Of a DNA stretch of 64,000 bases, positions 35,855 to 46,975 are shown in pieces. The stretch lies in the NCBI GenBank assembly GCA_030568195.1, contig JAJLTO010000015.1, positions 310,001 to 374,000 on the forward strand, written 5' to 3'. The stretch comes from Dipodascopsis uninucleata var. uninucleata. Lineage: Eukaryota > Ascomycota > Lipomycetes > Lipomycetales > Lipomycetaceae. Each line of letters begins with the position of its first letter. The stretch's first letter is position 1. The translations under genes were made by a program, and so were the position numbers. The notes beneath the pieces are model-generated. The model saw only the letters and a program-made list of their open reading frames with translations, had not been told where the DNA came from and made no database searches.

Positions 35855-37471
35855 ATTTTCAGCGATCAGCGTGAAAGCAAGCGATTTAATTAAATGAATG
35901 GAGTTCATTGCAGCAGAAGAACTTTTTAGTTTTTTATTTTCTCCAAATCACCACTTCCGCCGCCCACCGATACATTTGGTGTCGCATGTCCTCTCAGATG
36001 TAGAATGGGGGACTAGGAAATGGGATAGTCGGGAATTTTGACGAGAAGACGGCAAATAAAATATCAACAACAATAATGTCTGCTATTTACCATATAAACA
36101 TCATTTCTACTAGCGGACTAGCAGTTTTGAGACGTTAAATCTCAACGGTGAACATTACGTTTTGGAACGAATAAGTAATAGCTCTCTTGGTTGGTTGTTG
36201 ATTTGCACTTTCTCGCATACGATTTGTTTTCTATTATTTCAAATTTTTTTCTTTTTTATTTCAGGATTCTTCTTTTTTAATTTTTTCATTCGGGATATAA
36301 AGGGTTTATTTTTCATATGGGGTGTTTTCAGGTCTCTTTTTATTTTACAGATTACAGGTTGCATTATATGGATCTTGGTTTTTTTTCTCTTTTAAGTCTT
36401 CTATATTTTACGGTCGTTTACTGGTAAGGCTATAATGATTAGCAGATTTCTCGGTTTTATTTTAATTTTCTTAATTCACGTCATCGTATTATTTCTTTCT
36501 TTTACTATTTTTAACATAGACAATTAGAAATTACTTCTCTACTCACTGAATTAACTTTTCTTATTTAATTTCCGTTCCAGCGCCTTACTATAATACTAAA
36601 TATCTCGCAGCTCTCTACTGATCATATCAAAGCTATTAGTATCTGTGGGACTATCTTGTGGGATATCTTCAGTTCCTAACCTTTGTCTTATACCAATCTT
36701 TGTAATTGTAATCGCAATCGCATGTGAGCGGTGAAAAATGTATCTTTGTAGAGCAACATTACAATAGGTATGATGATAATTGGCAAATCTGGGGAAATGT
36801 CCCGCAGAAAACGGAGTATGATATTGAATTGTATTGCGAACGAACTGTGTCTCATACTATGTCTGCTTTGTCTGCTAGTGAGATCAGCTATCGGATATCA
36901 TTCCTATTTCGACGCAGTGGGATATATAGCCTTACCATGCCATACACTTTTTAAGAGAAAAGCCGTATACTCTCCTCCATAAGGAAAAATGACTGTTCGT
37001 ACTTGCAGTCAGCTGGTGCGGGGAGTAGGAGAAGGTTGACCAGTGCCTTGGACAGCCAGACCTGGCTAAATCAATTACTGCAGTACGGGGATCTTTGCGA
37101 TAGACCGGACGCAAATCGCGGTCTCAGCATGGACACATGCTCTCAGGTGATAGCGGCCTGTGAGCGATGCTATCGGTCCAACACTGTAGACAGCTGATTT
37201 TAGCAGATTGCAGTTACGTAAGAGATGTATTTGCGAAGATAACGCTCATACCGTACAAATTAGCGATAGCGCGCTATCGAGACTATCAAACACTATCCAC
37301 ATTTCTTTACTAAGTGTTGTTTGGTTGCTGACACATCCAAATCAATTTAGCCAGCTCTACTACGTAGTGAAACGACGATTCGTGATGCACAGTCTTGGCT
37401 AGTTGCGCGACGGCCAGGTGATCACTAGTTACCAGTTAATAGCGAAGCATCTATAGACTAGTGTCTGGCTT

Positions 37472-37945
37472 ATGCTAGCAAGGCTGAGGACTACAATGCG
37501 TATCGCGACGTATGCAGATCAGAATTCTCCTGAATCGAAGATAGGCAGGGGCAGAGAGTATCTACAGAAACCGCTCACAGCAATAAATTGGCGGTTAAGT
37601 TCACATGCTATCTCCATTGTCAGTTTACACAGTTGCATTGGCGCGATATTTACCAGTATTATCGCAGGATCTGCAGGCAGGTTGTTTATTCTATTCAAGT
37701 GCGCAGACGTAAGTCAGGATAGGTTCTACATTGGACAAAGAAGGGTATCTAGGAGTATAATTGCTAACGTGGTACGCGCTCGTCATGACAGTTCCATTGA
37801 CGCGATCCTGAAGCGCACATATGAGCTGACCAGTGCAGATTGGAGAGCCGATCTAGGGCAGCACGCAATGGCTATCGACAAGCACTCCCAGGACTTAGCG
37901 AGAACGGACAGGACCAATGGTTGGGTATCGAATACTTCCCGATAG
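37472..37945 (+). CDS. Doubtful open reading frame, 157 codons
   Basis: This frame has an ATG start and TAG stop but no match to a family I know. Composition is mixed, with one hydrophobic stretch (HSCIGAIFTSIIAGSAGRLF). Codon use does not resemble the neighbouring genes. It contains GTAAGT and GCTAAC sequences that could act in splicing. I list it because it is the longest unexplained frame in the gap; it is most likely chance. Confidence 0.15.
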   Translation: MLARLRTTMRIATYADQNSPESKIGRGREYLQKPLTAINWRLSSHAISIVSLHSCIGAIFTSIIAGSAGRLFILFKCADVSQDRFYIGQRRVSRSIIANVVRARHDSSIDAILKRTYELTSADWRADLGQHAMAIDKHSQDLARTDRTNGWVSNTSR

Positions 37946-38891
37946 CTTGTAGTAATGAGAAATCTGCCTAACTCTTTCCCCCTCCTTATTAAAATTGTCT
38001 ATTGACCAGAAAGATGTATGATCCTTGTTCGCTATGGAAATCTTGTGGTCACAGCAAAAAGAAAGAAGCACTTAATTAGATATTTCTTTTCTGGTGGGCA
38101 CCAGCCACAATCTGCAGACACCGAGTACATATGTTAGCTCGTAAATATTTTCTTTTGTTTGATTGTTAATTACAGTTTAGTATTCTTATGGTATATGGAT
38201 CTGAAGTAGTGAATGTCCGATCAACATATATGCAATTTACCAATACGAGACAAAATTAATTCATTGTGCATTCTATATGCAATCTACGAGCAAACCAAAT
38301 TTAGAGTCGGTACCTTCTTTGAATGTACTTTGGCAAGTCAAATGTGACATGCACAGGAAGATAAACAGACATGGCTTATGTAGTCTTTCAATGCGGAAAT
38401 CCTTTCCATCTCCATCATATTCAGCGCGCATACTGCCCAGCTCTAGTATGATCACATATCTAATTCTATAGTAGTATCCTATTATGGAATCGCATCGACG
38501 CGCTGGTACCAATTGTATGCATGGTCTGGAGATGCGAGCAGTTAGCAGAGGCCTGAGCCAGTCTGAAGGAGTGGCTACAGGCACGGTGCACTATGGACTA
38601 TGATCTCGATTTGGTTTAAAAAGCCTCAGTTGGTTTGATTGCTGTTTTGTGACGAGCCGCCAGGCGTACTGAGCAATTGCTAGTCGGCGTAATTGACCAA
38701 CAAAAGGTAAACGCTGTTTACCATGATCTATTGAAAACTGTTTTCATTCAAGCACAAAATGGATTTTATAGTTCTACGCTCTTGGGCTCGATTTTTAAAT
38801 TTCCCATTGCTCAAAAGAACATGGTGAATGTGCCAGCTCTTTCTTATTCACAAGTAGCGGGTTTTACCGACTAATTTATGTGCGTAGAGCC

Positions 38892-38921
38892 TTGCAATTT
38901 CGATTTTTGCAATTTCGATTT
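38892..38921. repeat. Perfect tandem duplication of a 15-mer
   Basis: TTGCAATTTCGATTT occurs twice in direct succession, and is closely followed by GACGCGTCAC. It is a recent local duplication in noncoding DNA. Confidence 0.85.
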
Positions 38922-39743
38922 TCACATTTTGACGCGTCACTTCTCTTCGAAGTCTGTCATTTATCATATATTCTCTCGAAATATCTCTTTCTGCACATCT
39001 CTTATCTCAGAGCAGGCGTCGTCAAGGACGCGCGTGAAACCCACATTAAACCCGCGCATTTTGCTTCGCCCACGCAGATCATCTCTATTTAGTCCATTAA
39101 CATCAGTGGTTATCCCGTGATTTAACAGTTCGTTTCGGTCTCAATCAGCCATCCGGAACCCTCAGAGTAAAAGCACGCCTTGCCATTTTCAAACGATAAA
39201 CTACAATATGGCATACTACAAACAGTTCCAATCCTTATCTATCCTCCAGTTCAGTTTCGCTGCCAAACGTAATTGCGTTGCGAACAGCCCTGGATGCCGG
39301 CCCGATCAGTCCACGAGCTAGCGCCTCATCCTTGGGTTTGTTTCAAAATCCTTTCTGGCAGCATTCCATTGCCTTTGATAAAATGTATGTCCTCTTGCGG
39401 CATCTGCTCCGTATTAGGGTATTCCGGTCTGAATTTTACTGCATTATCCAGTACTTTTTAGCACAATTCGCAGATTTGTTTGTTACCCGGAGACGCTGTA
39501 GATTTGCACCCAGAATTATATTTGAGAATCTCACCGCCAAATCAGATCTGTGTAAAAAATAATTATCTTTTCCTGCTAAGCAAGCCTTGTTTTTTATTTG
39601 CTTTCGGGGACTAGAGGGCAACTTTGAACTAAAAATTACTGTTTCTCGTTGCTAAAAGACAATTATTACGCTGTGAATAACATCACAGACTCAATCGCCA
39701 GTACTTCTATTCAAATAGTGCAGTATATTCACAGTTCGCCAAG

Positions 39744-40513
39744 ATGTCTAGAGATATTCACTCGCAGCCATACTATGTTATGGATCCAAAGCCCATGCCT
39801 GCTGATATTCCGGATGTACCAGAGATTGGTGCTACATCCGCGCCGCTGCTGTCAGCCAGTAAGTAGTCGAATGTTTAGTGGGGTACAGGAGAGACTCATT
39901 AGGATTGATATAAGCAGCATTGCAACTGTTCTTAGATGAAGTTGTGACGTGTTGTCGGAATGACAAAGGAGGAAATGTCATCTCCCGTTACACATGGCAA
40001 CTTCGTGTGTTTTATCAATCTTGCGCATAGTTCCTCATTTTTAAAGAAAGACGCTTTTATTAATATTACAGTAATTTTTTTCTGATTTAAGTTGAATTCT
40101 AGGTTATTTTATCGGTGCTCGATGTGCTCCCTATAATGAGGACTTCATGCTCTGTCGGGAGAACAGCAAGAATGGGCAGGCTGACTGCTTAAAGGAGGGC
40201 CGACGAGTCACCAGATGTGCAGCTTCAGTATTGGCTGATATTAGTAAGAATTGTGAGCAGCTTTTCAAGACTCACTGGTCTTGCCTCGAGAGAAAGAATA
40301 TGGAGTTTCAAAAATGCCGTTATGAGGAGACTGGATTGAATGCGTGCGTCGAGCAGTTCTTAGTAAGTTTTCTTGTGAAAATCTATTCTGAGTTTTAAGG
40401 TCGAAGATATATGTTTGGATTCTAATCTCTATTATTATTCTATATAGAATCTCAAGAAGAGCATTCCTGGTGCGGATGGTGTTCAAGTTCATCAGACTCA
40501 ATTTTCATCATAA
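39744..40513 (+). CDS. NDUFA8: Complex I subunit NDUFA8 (20.8-kDa/PGIV type)
   Basis: Three exons (39744-39858, 40103-40362, 40448-40513) encode 146 residues. Four CX9C motifs are visible: CAPYNEDFMLC, CLKEGRRVTRC, CEQLFKTHWSC and CRYEETGLNAC. This double twin-CX9C pattern defines NDUFA8. The N-terminus lacks a presequence, as expected for a protein imported through Mia40 and oxidised in the intermembrane space. It is an accessory subunit of the proton-pumping NADH:ubiquinone oxidoreductase. Its presence shows that this organism has complex I. Introns 1 (244 bp) and 2 (85 bp) join in frame and restore conserved sequence. Confidence 0.93.
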
Positions 40514-40752
40514 TATCGCAGAAGCAAAACATTGTTAAATAGAACGAATACAGATACTCAAATGTGCTATGAATAGCTCCATTACTCTTTAATAATGTAC
40601 TCATCTTAATTTATATATACTCAGAAGATGGCCTATCTAAATGGGTCAAGTATTTCAATTCGTTTATTTATAACTAGATAATCTCTAGCTAGGAAAACTC
40701 ATAATCAAAGAGAGAAAATATTGGTGTAATTTGGTTTCATTCCCAATTTAGA

Positions 40753-43269
40753 TCATATTTCAAGCATCCGATTAATACGCTCTGCAAGTATGATACGCTC
40801 ATATCTCTGAGCGATTTTTCCGGCTGCTTTAATGGCCTGTTCATTGTGCAACATTGTGACAAGATTACTTGCTTTTCCATCGTTGCCCTTTTTACAATTC
40901 TGCTGTACCAGCTGCAGAAGAATCTTATCAATACCCAACTGTTTTCTTGAGATTTCTAGATGCCTTTCTTCTTCTTCGTAATCTTCACTAGATCTGCTGC
41001 TATTACCGTCTGAAAGTGCCTTGGCATTGCTCTTGCATATATCCAGATTTTCCTCGTAGAGACTGAGAAGAACATTCATTCTTAAATACTGCTCTTCTAA
41101 TGTTTTTATTTCATCGTCCTTATCAGATTTTGCTATATTTGGATATATAGGCATGCGAATGTCAAATTCTGTTGAAATCGGTAGCGGTATATATGGATAC
41201 TTTTCACCGTTCTTGAGTATGATGCAGTTGAACTTGGATCCTATGACTCCGAGTGGCCAGAATGATTCTCCTGGATTGTCACGTCCTAGTAGTCTTGTAT
41301 CTAGTAGTGGTACCCACTTAGATTGCATTGGGCGTCTCCAGTGCACGAGCACTGAGAGAACGCCATCACTATCATAGATACATGGATCTCCCTCTGAGGA
41401 AAAGAGGACGGACACGAGCCGCGATCCAGTGCCTATATCTACAGTATCGTTCTTTTGTAATGTTTCATCAGTCTTGATGTTTTCAACTGAATAAACTAAT
41501 CGGCCAGATCCATCTGGTATGTTGCGGACAATCATGACATAGTCCTGCCAACTGGCACAGCAAACTACGGGGTTTCCTGATTGCCGGTACATACGGACAG
41601 GCGTACCATGAATGTCGAACACACGAACATAGCCTTTAGATGAGCACGCTACAATCATTGTAGCAGAAAGACCAATACTTTCAATTTTTTCGCCAGCGAA
41701 GGCAGCATCCCAACTACCAGCTCCTCCACTTTCATGCGTCCTGAAAAATATTCTGGAAGCCTGCCCATCGCTTCCATGGCTAGCAAAAAGGGCAGAATCT
41801 TCTGTCAAACATGCCTTATCATATTGGAAATGGTCGGTAAAATGATATTCTCTGTGCCTGCCACGATCAAAGAAGCTTACAGTAACAGTGTTGTGCATAT
41901 CGCCCTCGACTGTCCAAATATATCCAACGGAATTAAGCGCCAAATATCTTCTACCATTACGCCACGGAGTACTGCCTGGCTGAAAAGGCTCATGTTGCAT
42001 TCTCTTGACGATCTCGGTGAATCTTTTTTTGCTTCGGGAGAAATCATCTGCTTCATCTATCATGATTCGTTTAGATCTATGAGGACCATCATAATCATAT
42101 AGCTCTGGACCGTCTTTTCTTCTGCGTAGATCTTCATTCCCCTGATCATCATCAGCTTCTAAATCCTCATCCATCCATGCTTCCAGGTCATCGTCATCAT
42201 CATTAAACATATCTTGTTCGGCTAGAACATCGCTATTTGCTTCATCTGCATCGATTTTGTGCTTCGAAGTATCTGTTCGCTTAGTGACGGTGTCGACGAA
42301 ATTACTCTCTCTATCTAATCCAATAGGTGCGTCCATGTGACTTGCTATTACTTCTGGAATAGTATAGAGCTGGCCCTGATTAGTGGTGAATGACAGAGTG
42401 TTCGCCGTGGGATGCCATGCTAAGTTGATTACATTTCCGTAGCGAAGAGTTCGAACGACTTCTCGGCTCCTACTGTCCCACACAACTATTTTGTCATCTG
42501 CACCAGCAGTGGCCAGGTATCTACCATTTGGTGACCAAGAATAATCATTAATCCATCCCTCATGGACACCGATGCCAAAATGACTCGAATCGCTCGATAC
42601 TGCCCAGTCAGTTCTGGATATCAAAACGATCTCGCGGGCTTTATTTTGAATGGCAAATGTTTGTCCATCAGGATGCCATGCCACCTTTGTGCAAACTTCT
42701 GAATCTGGCTCAACTGCTGTAGTGAACTTATCAATGGCCTTAATAAGCTCTGGTTCCTCCGTACTTATGCTATATATCCTAACTGTGCCATCTATGCTAG
42801 TTGTTGCTATTAAAACGCCGTTTGGGTGGAACGACACATGTTTTACACCCTGTCGGTGGCCACCTAGAACAAGAGTCTGCGTGATATCACCTGAGTTTAT
42901 GATCCTGACAGTAGTCTCATCACCAGCTATTGCAAGCCAGTGTCCATCTGCGCTGAATGATATATCTCTAATTGGCATTGTTTGACGGAAGACAGTCGTT
43001 TCTAGCTCAGCCGTGGCCATAGTAAACAAACTTGCAGTACCATCAAGTGAACAAGTAGCGAACTTCTCTCGTGATGTGGCCAAGCCTACAATAGCGCTTT
43101 CATGCTGCTCAACAGATTCAGGCTCTTCTTCATCTTTGCCCACTGTGAATCGCCTGACTATTTGATTTGTGCCTACTGTTAGCAGGTATTTTCCTGTAGC
43201 AGAGTATGCTAATCGTGTCAGACCCGGTGTATGGGCGTATCTAGGAATGATTCCTTGCTGAGTAGTCAT
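40753..43269 (-). CDS. CTF4: Replisome adaptor Ctf4/Mcl1/AND-1
   Basis: A single exon of 838 residues. The N-terminal 310 residues form a WD40 propeller (HSPGLTRLAYSATGKYLLTV-like repeats, HPNGVLIATTSIDGTVRIY, SPNGRYLATAGADDKIVVWD). An acidic linker (about 345-385) follows, then the SepB domain, with PFQPGSTPWRNGRRYLALNS, VGYIWTVEGD and FTDHFQYDKACLTEDSALFA. The end is helical (AQRYERIILAERINRMLEI). Ctf4 is a trimeric hub linking the CMG helicase with DNA polymerase alpha and cohesion factors. Fungal members have no HMG box, as here. Two ACGCGT boxes upstream suggest G1/S control. Length is near S. pombe Mcl1 and yeast Ctf4 (927). Confidence 0.95.
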   Translation of the reverse strand: MTTQQGIIPRYAHTPGLTRLAYSATGKYLLTVGTNQIVRRFTVGKDEEEPESVEQHESAIVGLATSREKFATCSLDGTASLFTMATAELETTVFRQTMPIRDISFSADGHWLAIAGDETTVRIINSGDITQTLVLGGHRQGVKHVSFHPNGVLIATTSIDGTVRIYSISTEEPELIKAIDKFTTAVEPDSEVCTKVAWHPDGQTFAIQNKAREIVLISRTDWAVSSDSSHFGIGVHEGWINDYSWSPNGRYLATAGADDKIVVWDSRSREVVRTLRYGNVINLAWHPTANTLSFTTNQGQLYTIPEVIASHMDAPIGLDRESNFVDTVTKRTDTSKHKIDADEANSDVLAEQDMFNDDDDDLEAWMDEDLEADDDQGNEDLRRRKDGPELYDYDGPHRSKRIMIDEADDFSRSKKRFTEIVKRMQHEPFQPGSTPWRNGRRYLALNSVGYIWTVEGDMHNTVTVSFFDRGRHREYHFTDHFQYDKACLTEDSALFASHGSDGQASRIFFRTHESGGAGSWDAAFAGEKIESIGLSATMIVACSSKGYVRVFDIHGTPVRMYRQSGNPVVCCASWQDYVMIVRNIPDGSGRLVYSVENIKTDETLQKNDTVDIGTGSRLVSVLFSSEGDPCIYDSDGVLSVLVHWRRPMQSKWVPLLDTRLLGRDNPGESFWPLGVIGSKFNCIILKNGEKYPYIPLPISTEFDIRMPIYPNIAKSDKDDEIKTLEEQYLRMNVLLSLYEENLDICKSNAKALSDGNSSRSSEDYEEEERHLEISRKQLGIDKILLQLVQQNCKKGNDGKASNLVTMLHNEQAIKAAGKIAQRYERIILAERINRMLEI

Positions 43270-43676
43270 TTTCTAGACTTCCGCCCTTATATCTAACAAT
43301 ATCCAGCTCTCAATATAAATTAGGATATATCGATGATTTCAAGACTTATAGACTTCAATAATTATTGGCCGCTGCAGTTATGAACAGCCAACAAAGTAGA
43401 ACCTCGTTCTCAGTTAATGGACTTTTGACGCGTCGGCATATACTGTTTACCCGGGCTACGCGTGTATATTTACATGAATAATTTAATTACAGTTCATTCC
43501 AATTAATTTCAAGATATTTAAGGAAGTCTTAATTATTACTATTGAATCTGAATTGAAAAAAAATTATGAAAAAGAAAACTCCTAGGTAAGAGGAATGTAA
43601 AATGAAGATATTCGTTAAAACATTAGAGTATAACCATGGTAGTTGAGGATGAATAGTCGACGTAAATGTTCTACAC
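43270..43676. promoter_or_regulatory. CTF4 upstream region and HRQ gene 3' end
   Basis: 407 bases between two minus-strand genes. They include the CTF4 promoter with two MluI cell-cycle boxes. Confidence 0.6.
43428..43463. promoter_or_regulatory. Pair of MluI cell-cycle boxes (ACGCGT)
   Basis: ACGCGT occurs at 43428-43433 and 43458-43463, 159 and 189 bases upstream of the CTF4 ATG. MBF binds this hexamer in yeasts and drives DNA-replication genes at G1/S. Single copies occur elsewhere by chance, but two within 36 bases before a replication gene is suggestive. Confidence 0.5.
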
Positions 43677-44966
43677 CTATTTTGCATCACTTGCGGTCTT
43701 GGTGTCAGAGTAATCATCTGGAGAGGGTGCCTTTAAGCCATATCGAGCCCAAAATGGGTTGGCATAACCTTTACCAGTATGCTTTTCAGCACAATCATAC
43801 CAATCAGCAAAAGGATAAGAAGGCCTGGTGCGTATGTCGTCTTCAGGTTTGATGATACCAAGGTCATATTGCCTTTGGATGAGACTATCAATGTATGGCA
43901 TCAAATGAGTATCAAATTTCTCAAAACTCTTGTATTTCAAAATTTTCTCGGGTCCTTCATAGATGACTTTCTTTAATATAGACGGCACAAATGGCTCATC
44001 TTTCATCTCTTCAATTGAATAAAATATAGGATGGTTAGAAAAGATTATAGCCTGAGATTTTGGTAGACGCCGAAGAGTTTGTCGGCAAACACGGATATTA
44101 TACTTGGTGAAATCAATATCAGTGGGAACTAGTTCGTCAGGTCCAAGAGCATAGATTCCATTGCATAAAAGCTCGTGATCCCAGCACACAAACCAACTAG
44201 CGCGCTCTACCGGATCTGACGGCTTCATACGAGCAAACCACCGTTCCATAGAAACCTTGAGCTTCTCCTCGTAGTAAGGTACTTCGTCATGAATGACATC
44301 AAGGTGATTTCCAATCTTACTCTTAACAGTAAAGAAGCCACCAGGAGCAGGTACAACAGCGGCAACAAGATAGTGCTTGCCATCGTCACGCTTTTTGACA
44401 ATATAGAAGTCTTCCTTAGCTAGGCGAGCAACTATTCGCAGCGGCGGTTCTTTCAATGGCTGCCTGAGATCCATTGATTCTCCAGTGACAAGATTGTCGA
44501 TGCCAATATCTGTTTTTTTGAAGAGCTTGGGATAACGTGTAGCCAAATGATCGACAACAATAAATAGCAATTCGATACAGGCGTCTTCGCTCTCGGGTAA
44601 AGCATCACAGTAGTCTACTCCAGTACGATCAATAATGTCGTTTCGGTCTTTTATGTAGCGCGCATACCACTTGTCCATATCTAGCCAATGGTTAATATCG
44701 AGCTTGAAAATACTCATAGTCTGGTGATATGGCCATCTGAATGGTCGCCATGGGCGATCATCGTAATCCTTGAGGTTCTCGGGAGTCAAAGTCTCCAAAG
44801 GAGTAGGCTCTGGTGGCAGCTCAAGTTTCTCTTTCTCGTCCTTAATATCTTTATTCTGGGAAGACTGTGGTTGTATGTTCCACGGCTTCTTAACAAATAA
44901 AACTATTACCGTAATGATGGCAGCAGATATTTGGACCAAATGTACGAAAGTCGATATTGATATCAT
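43677..44966 (-). CDS. HRQ/DUF3445-family protein with an N-terminal membrane anchor
   Basis: The first in-frame ATG gives 429 residues. The frame extends 17 codons further upstream without an ATG, so a short 5' exon is possible (an acceptor-like TATAG precedes it). Residues 1-25 are a strong membrane segment (ISTFVHLVQISAAIITVIVL). The family core starts RPWRPFRWPYHQTMSIFKLD and includes LLFIVVDHLATRYPKLF, PAPGGFFTVKSKIGNHLDVI, and WQTL-like RVCRQTLRRLPKSQAIIFSN. These match the fungal HRQ/DUF3445 group, related to the alpha subunit of haem-dependent oxidative N-demethylase. An oxidoreductase bound to an internal membrane is inferred; the substrate is unknown. Confidence 0.8.
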   Translation of the reverse strand: MISISTFVHLVQISAAIITVIVLFVKKPWNIQPQSSQNKDIKDEKEKLELPPEPTPLETLTPENLKDYDDRPWRPFRWPYHQTMSIFKLDINHWLDMDKWYARYIKDRNDIIDRTGVDYCDALPESEDACIELLFIVVDHLATRYPKLFKKTDIGIDNLVTGESMDLRQPLKEPPLRIVARLAKEDFYIVKKRDDGKHYLVAAVVPAPGGFFTVKSKIGNHLDVIHDEVPYYEEKLKVSMERWFARMKPSDPVERASWFVCWDHELLCNGIYALGPDELVPTDIDFTKYNIRVCRQTLRRLPKSQAIIFSNHPIFYSIEEMKDEPFVPSILKKVIYEGPEKILKYKSFEKFDTHLMPYIDSLIQRQYDLGIIKPEDDIRTRPSYPFADWYDCAEKHTGKGYANPFWARYGLKAPSPDDYSDTKTASDAK

Positions 44967-46975
44967 TATGATAATCCGCGCTCGTCGTTCAGCTCTCGAT
45001 AACCTTCTATAATGCAAATGGACTTATTGGCTATAGAGAGAACTAAATTATTAAGCAATTTTTACAAAATAATCTATAGAAATCAGAAATCAAAAAGGCT
45101 ATGAATGATAAATAAATATATATGAAGAAGTACACATGCTTCGGAGTATAGCCAAAGTAAACTACACTAAATATATCTTCTAATGAGCAACATAACTGAA
45201 AGGGAATTATCTTCCAATGAATACAAATTAGACTCCGTTTGTCTTTGGCCATGCAGACGTATATATGAAAGAGCCGTATGTAGACCCCATATTCAGTTCA
45301 TATTGATAAGTAGTGCCGAATAAACTGGGCGCCACAAAAACTTGTTTCTGTGAATATCGACTATTGCTATTCTTCAACTCGTTACATTCATTACGCTTTT
45401 CCACGGTCGATAAGTACGTATTAATTAGCCAAAATAAGAAAATATATCCCAGCTTCTACACAATAATCGCGGTTTTTGTTCTTTACGTAGGGAATCTTAC
45501 AGCACAGGCACTGCAGGGTTATAAGGTGATAACATGAAATATGTCACTCCGAAAGATTAGTTCAATCGTTAATGCTCGCTAGCTTGTAAGCTGCGGCCTG
45601 ATCTCTACTAGTTCTGCATTGATAACAGAAATGTGTCTTGTTTAAGCATTACAATATTGCCCATAGCTTCTTTGCCTCTTAAACGTAAGTCAGAGCAAAA
45701 CTAAGCTACGCATTGCTTTAATTCCATGAAACTCAACTTTTACGTAGTATAAATCAGATCAGGTCATTTTATACTCATGATCGTAATTTTTTTTCCATTC
45801 TCAAAATCTTTTAATGTAGTTTCTCGCTCCATCAGTTTTATTGCCTTATCGATTTATCACTCGCATATATTCTAATAACGCTGATATCACCACGTCCGGG
45901 TAACAGTCATAATAGCAAAGATAACAGCACCACCAACACTTGATTTTTGGGAGCGTAAATTATCGAAGATTAAATGGTCATGAAAATCATAAGTAACAAA
46001 TACAAGGTATCCAACTGTTATCGTATCGATAGTATTATGAAAAAGATTCATTCAATACTTATGGATTAAGACGAGAGCTCATAATTTTCTGGTATAAATG
46101 AAGAAAGGAATTAAGTTACAAACATCCTTACAGTCTGTTCAGATGACATCAAGAGAAGTACTGAAAATACGCGTAGAGAATGAATCAGTTCACAGAAACA
46201 GTATATTTCGCTATACTATCAACTATTAGAAGCCAGACTATTTCAATCCGACTTATAAACAATTATTTAGATAGACATCGTGATTTGAAAGAAAAATCTA
46301 TTAATAAAATAAAAGTGTCAGTCTCTCGGTAAGGAACATCTCTTCAAGCCCAGGAAGAAAAAAGCGTTTTATTCAACCCGGTAAGAGCGCTCCAGCTAGA
46401 GACTACTGATCAATTGATCTAGAGCAGAAAGTAGAGAATACAAACTGATAGGAGAACATCTTTTTTTAAAAAAAAAACAGACTGTATCTACAATAAATTC
46501 TGCAAAAAATGAGTTAAAAAAAAAAAAAAAAAAAAAAAAGGAAAAAATTTGAGAAAAAATCCGCTTGGCTATGCAGAAATAGCACCTGAAAACAGGGGCC
46601 ATTCAAGTTGCTCATTTTACTAATAGAAGTTTTGGTGCGTAGGGTAAACATGTAATTACGGAAACTAACAAGGGTATGATACCGTACTTAATTATACGCT
46701 TAGTTATATGTATGTAACGTAAATGTGAGAATATATACTTCAGCCAATGAGAGAGTAGTTAAATTTCAGCCAAACATTACAAAGAAAATGCAACGCGAGC
46801 TCTCCATTTTCTTATGATCTCTTTTTTTCTTAAACCTTTCTTTTTATATAGGCCGGCCAAAGACGGAGCTACTCAGACGGCAAGACAGCAAGCATAACGA
46901 AAGTCACACATACTGCGAGAGTAGCTTGGGATATAATTGTTGTGAAAGGACTAATTTGCTCGTTTGTGATACAAA
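44967..46975. promoter_or_regulatory. Divergent region between the HRQ gene and NDUFS1
   Basis: 2 kb between divergent genes, without a supported gene of its own. A 69-codon minus-strand frame (45252-45043) could at most be a 5' exon of the HRQ gene. A 24-base A-run lies at 46516-46539. A CCAAT box (46744-46748) lies 230 bases before the NDUFS1 ATG and may be a Hap-complex site for a respiratory gene. Confidence 0.45.
46516..46539. repeat. Poly-A tract of 24 bases
   Basis: Twenty-four A in a row with further A-rich sequence on both sides. No target-site duplication or element body was found next to it, so it is read as a simple nucleosome-excluding tract. Confidence 0.85.

Larger units (their letters stand above)
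35855..39743. other. Large gene-poor interval downstream of the SWIRM gene
   Basis: 3.9 kb without a recognised gene. 36.2-36.6 kb is poly-T rich; 37.0-37.95 kb is more GC-balanced and carries the only sizeable unexplained frame (37472-37945). A perfect 15-base tandem duplication lies at 38892-38921. A 65-codon frame at 38677-38874 reads smoothly but matches nothing I know. The last kilobase should hold the NDUFA8 promoter. Confidence 0.4.

Noticed and set aside
36162-36395. 77-codon Phe-rich frame resembling a small membrane protein
   Set aside because: It is produced by T-rich DNA just after the SWIRM gene and has no charge pattern or homologue that I know.
38677-38874. 65-codon frame that reads smoothly (QQKVNAVYHDLLKTVFIQAQ)
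   Set aside because: No ATG start, no flanking frame that continues it, and no recognisable family. It could be a relic but cannot be supported.
45043-45252. 69-codon minus-strand frame as a 5' exon of the HRQ gene
   Set aside because: It could splice to the acceptor before 45017, but its hydrophobic sequence adds nothing family-like and the downstream ATG already gives a plausible membrane-anchored protein. RNA data would decide.
46396-46602. Poly-Phe/poly-Lys frames around the A24 run as a retroposon tail
   Set aside because: There is no element body, reverse-transcriptase sequence or target duplication beside the A-run.
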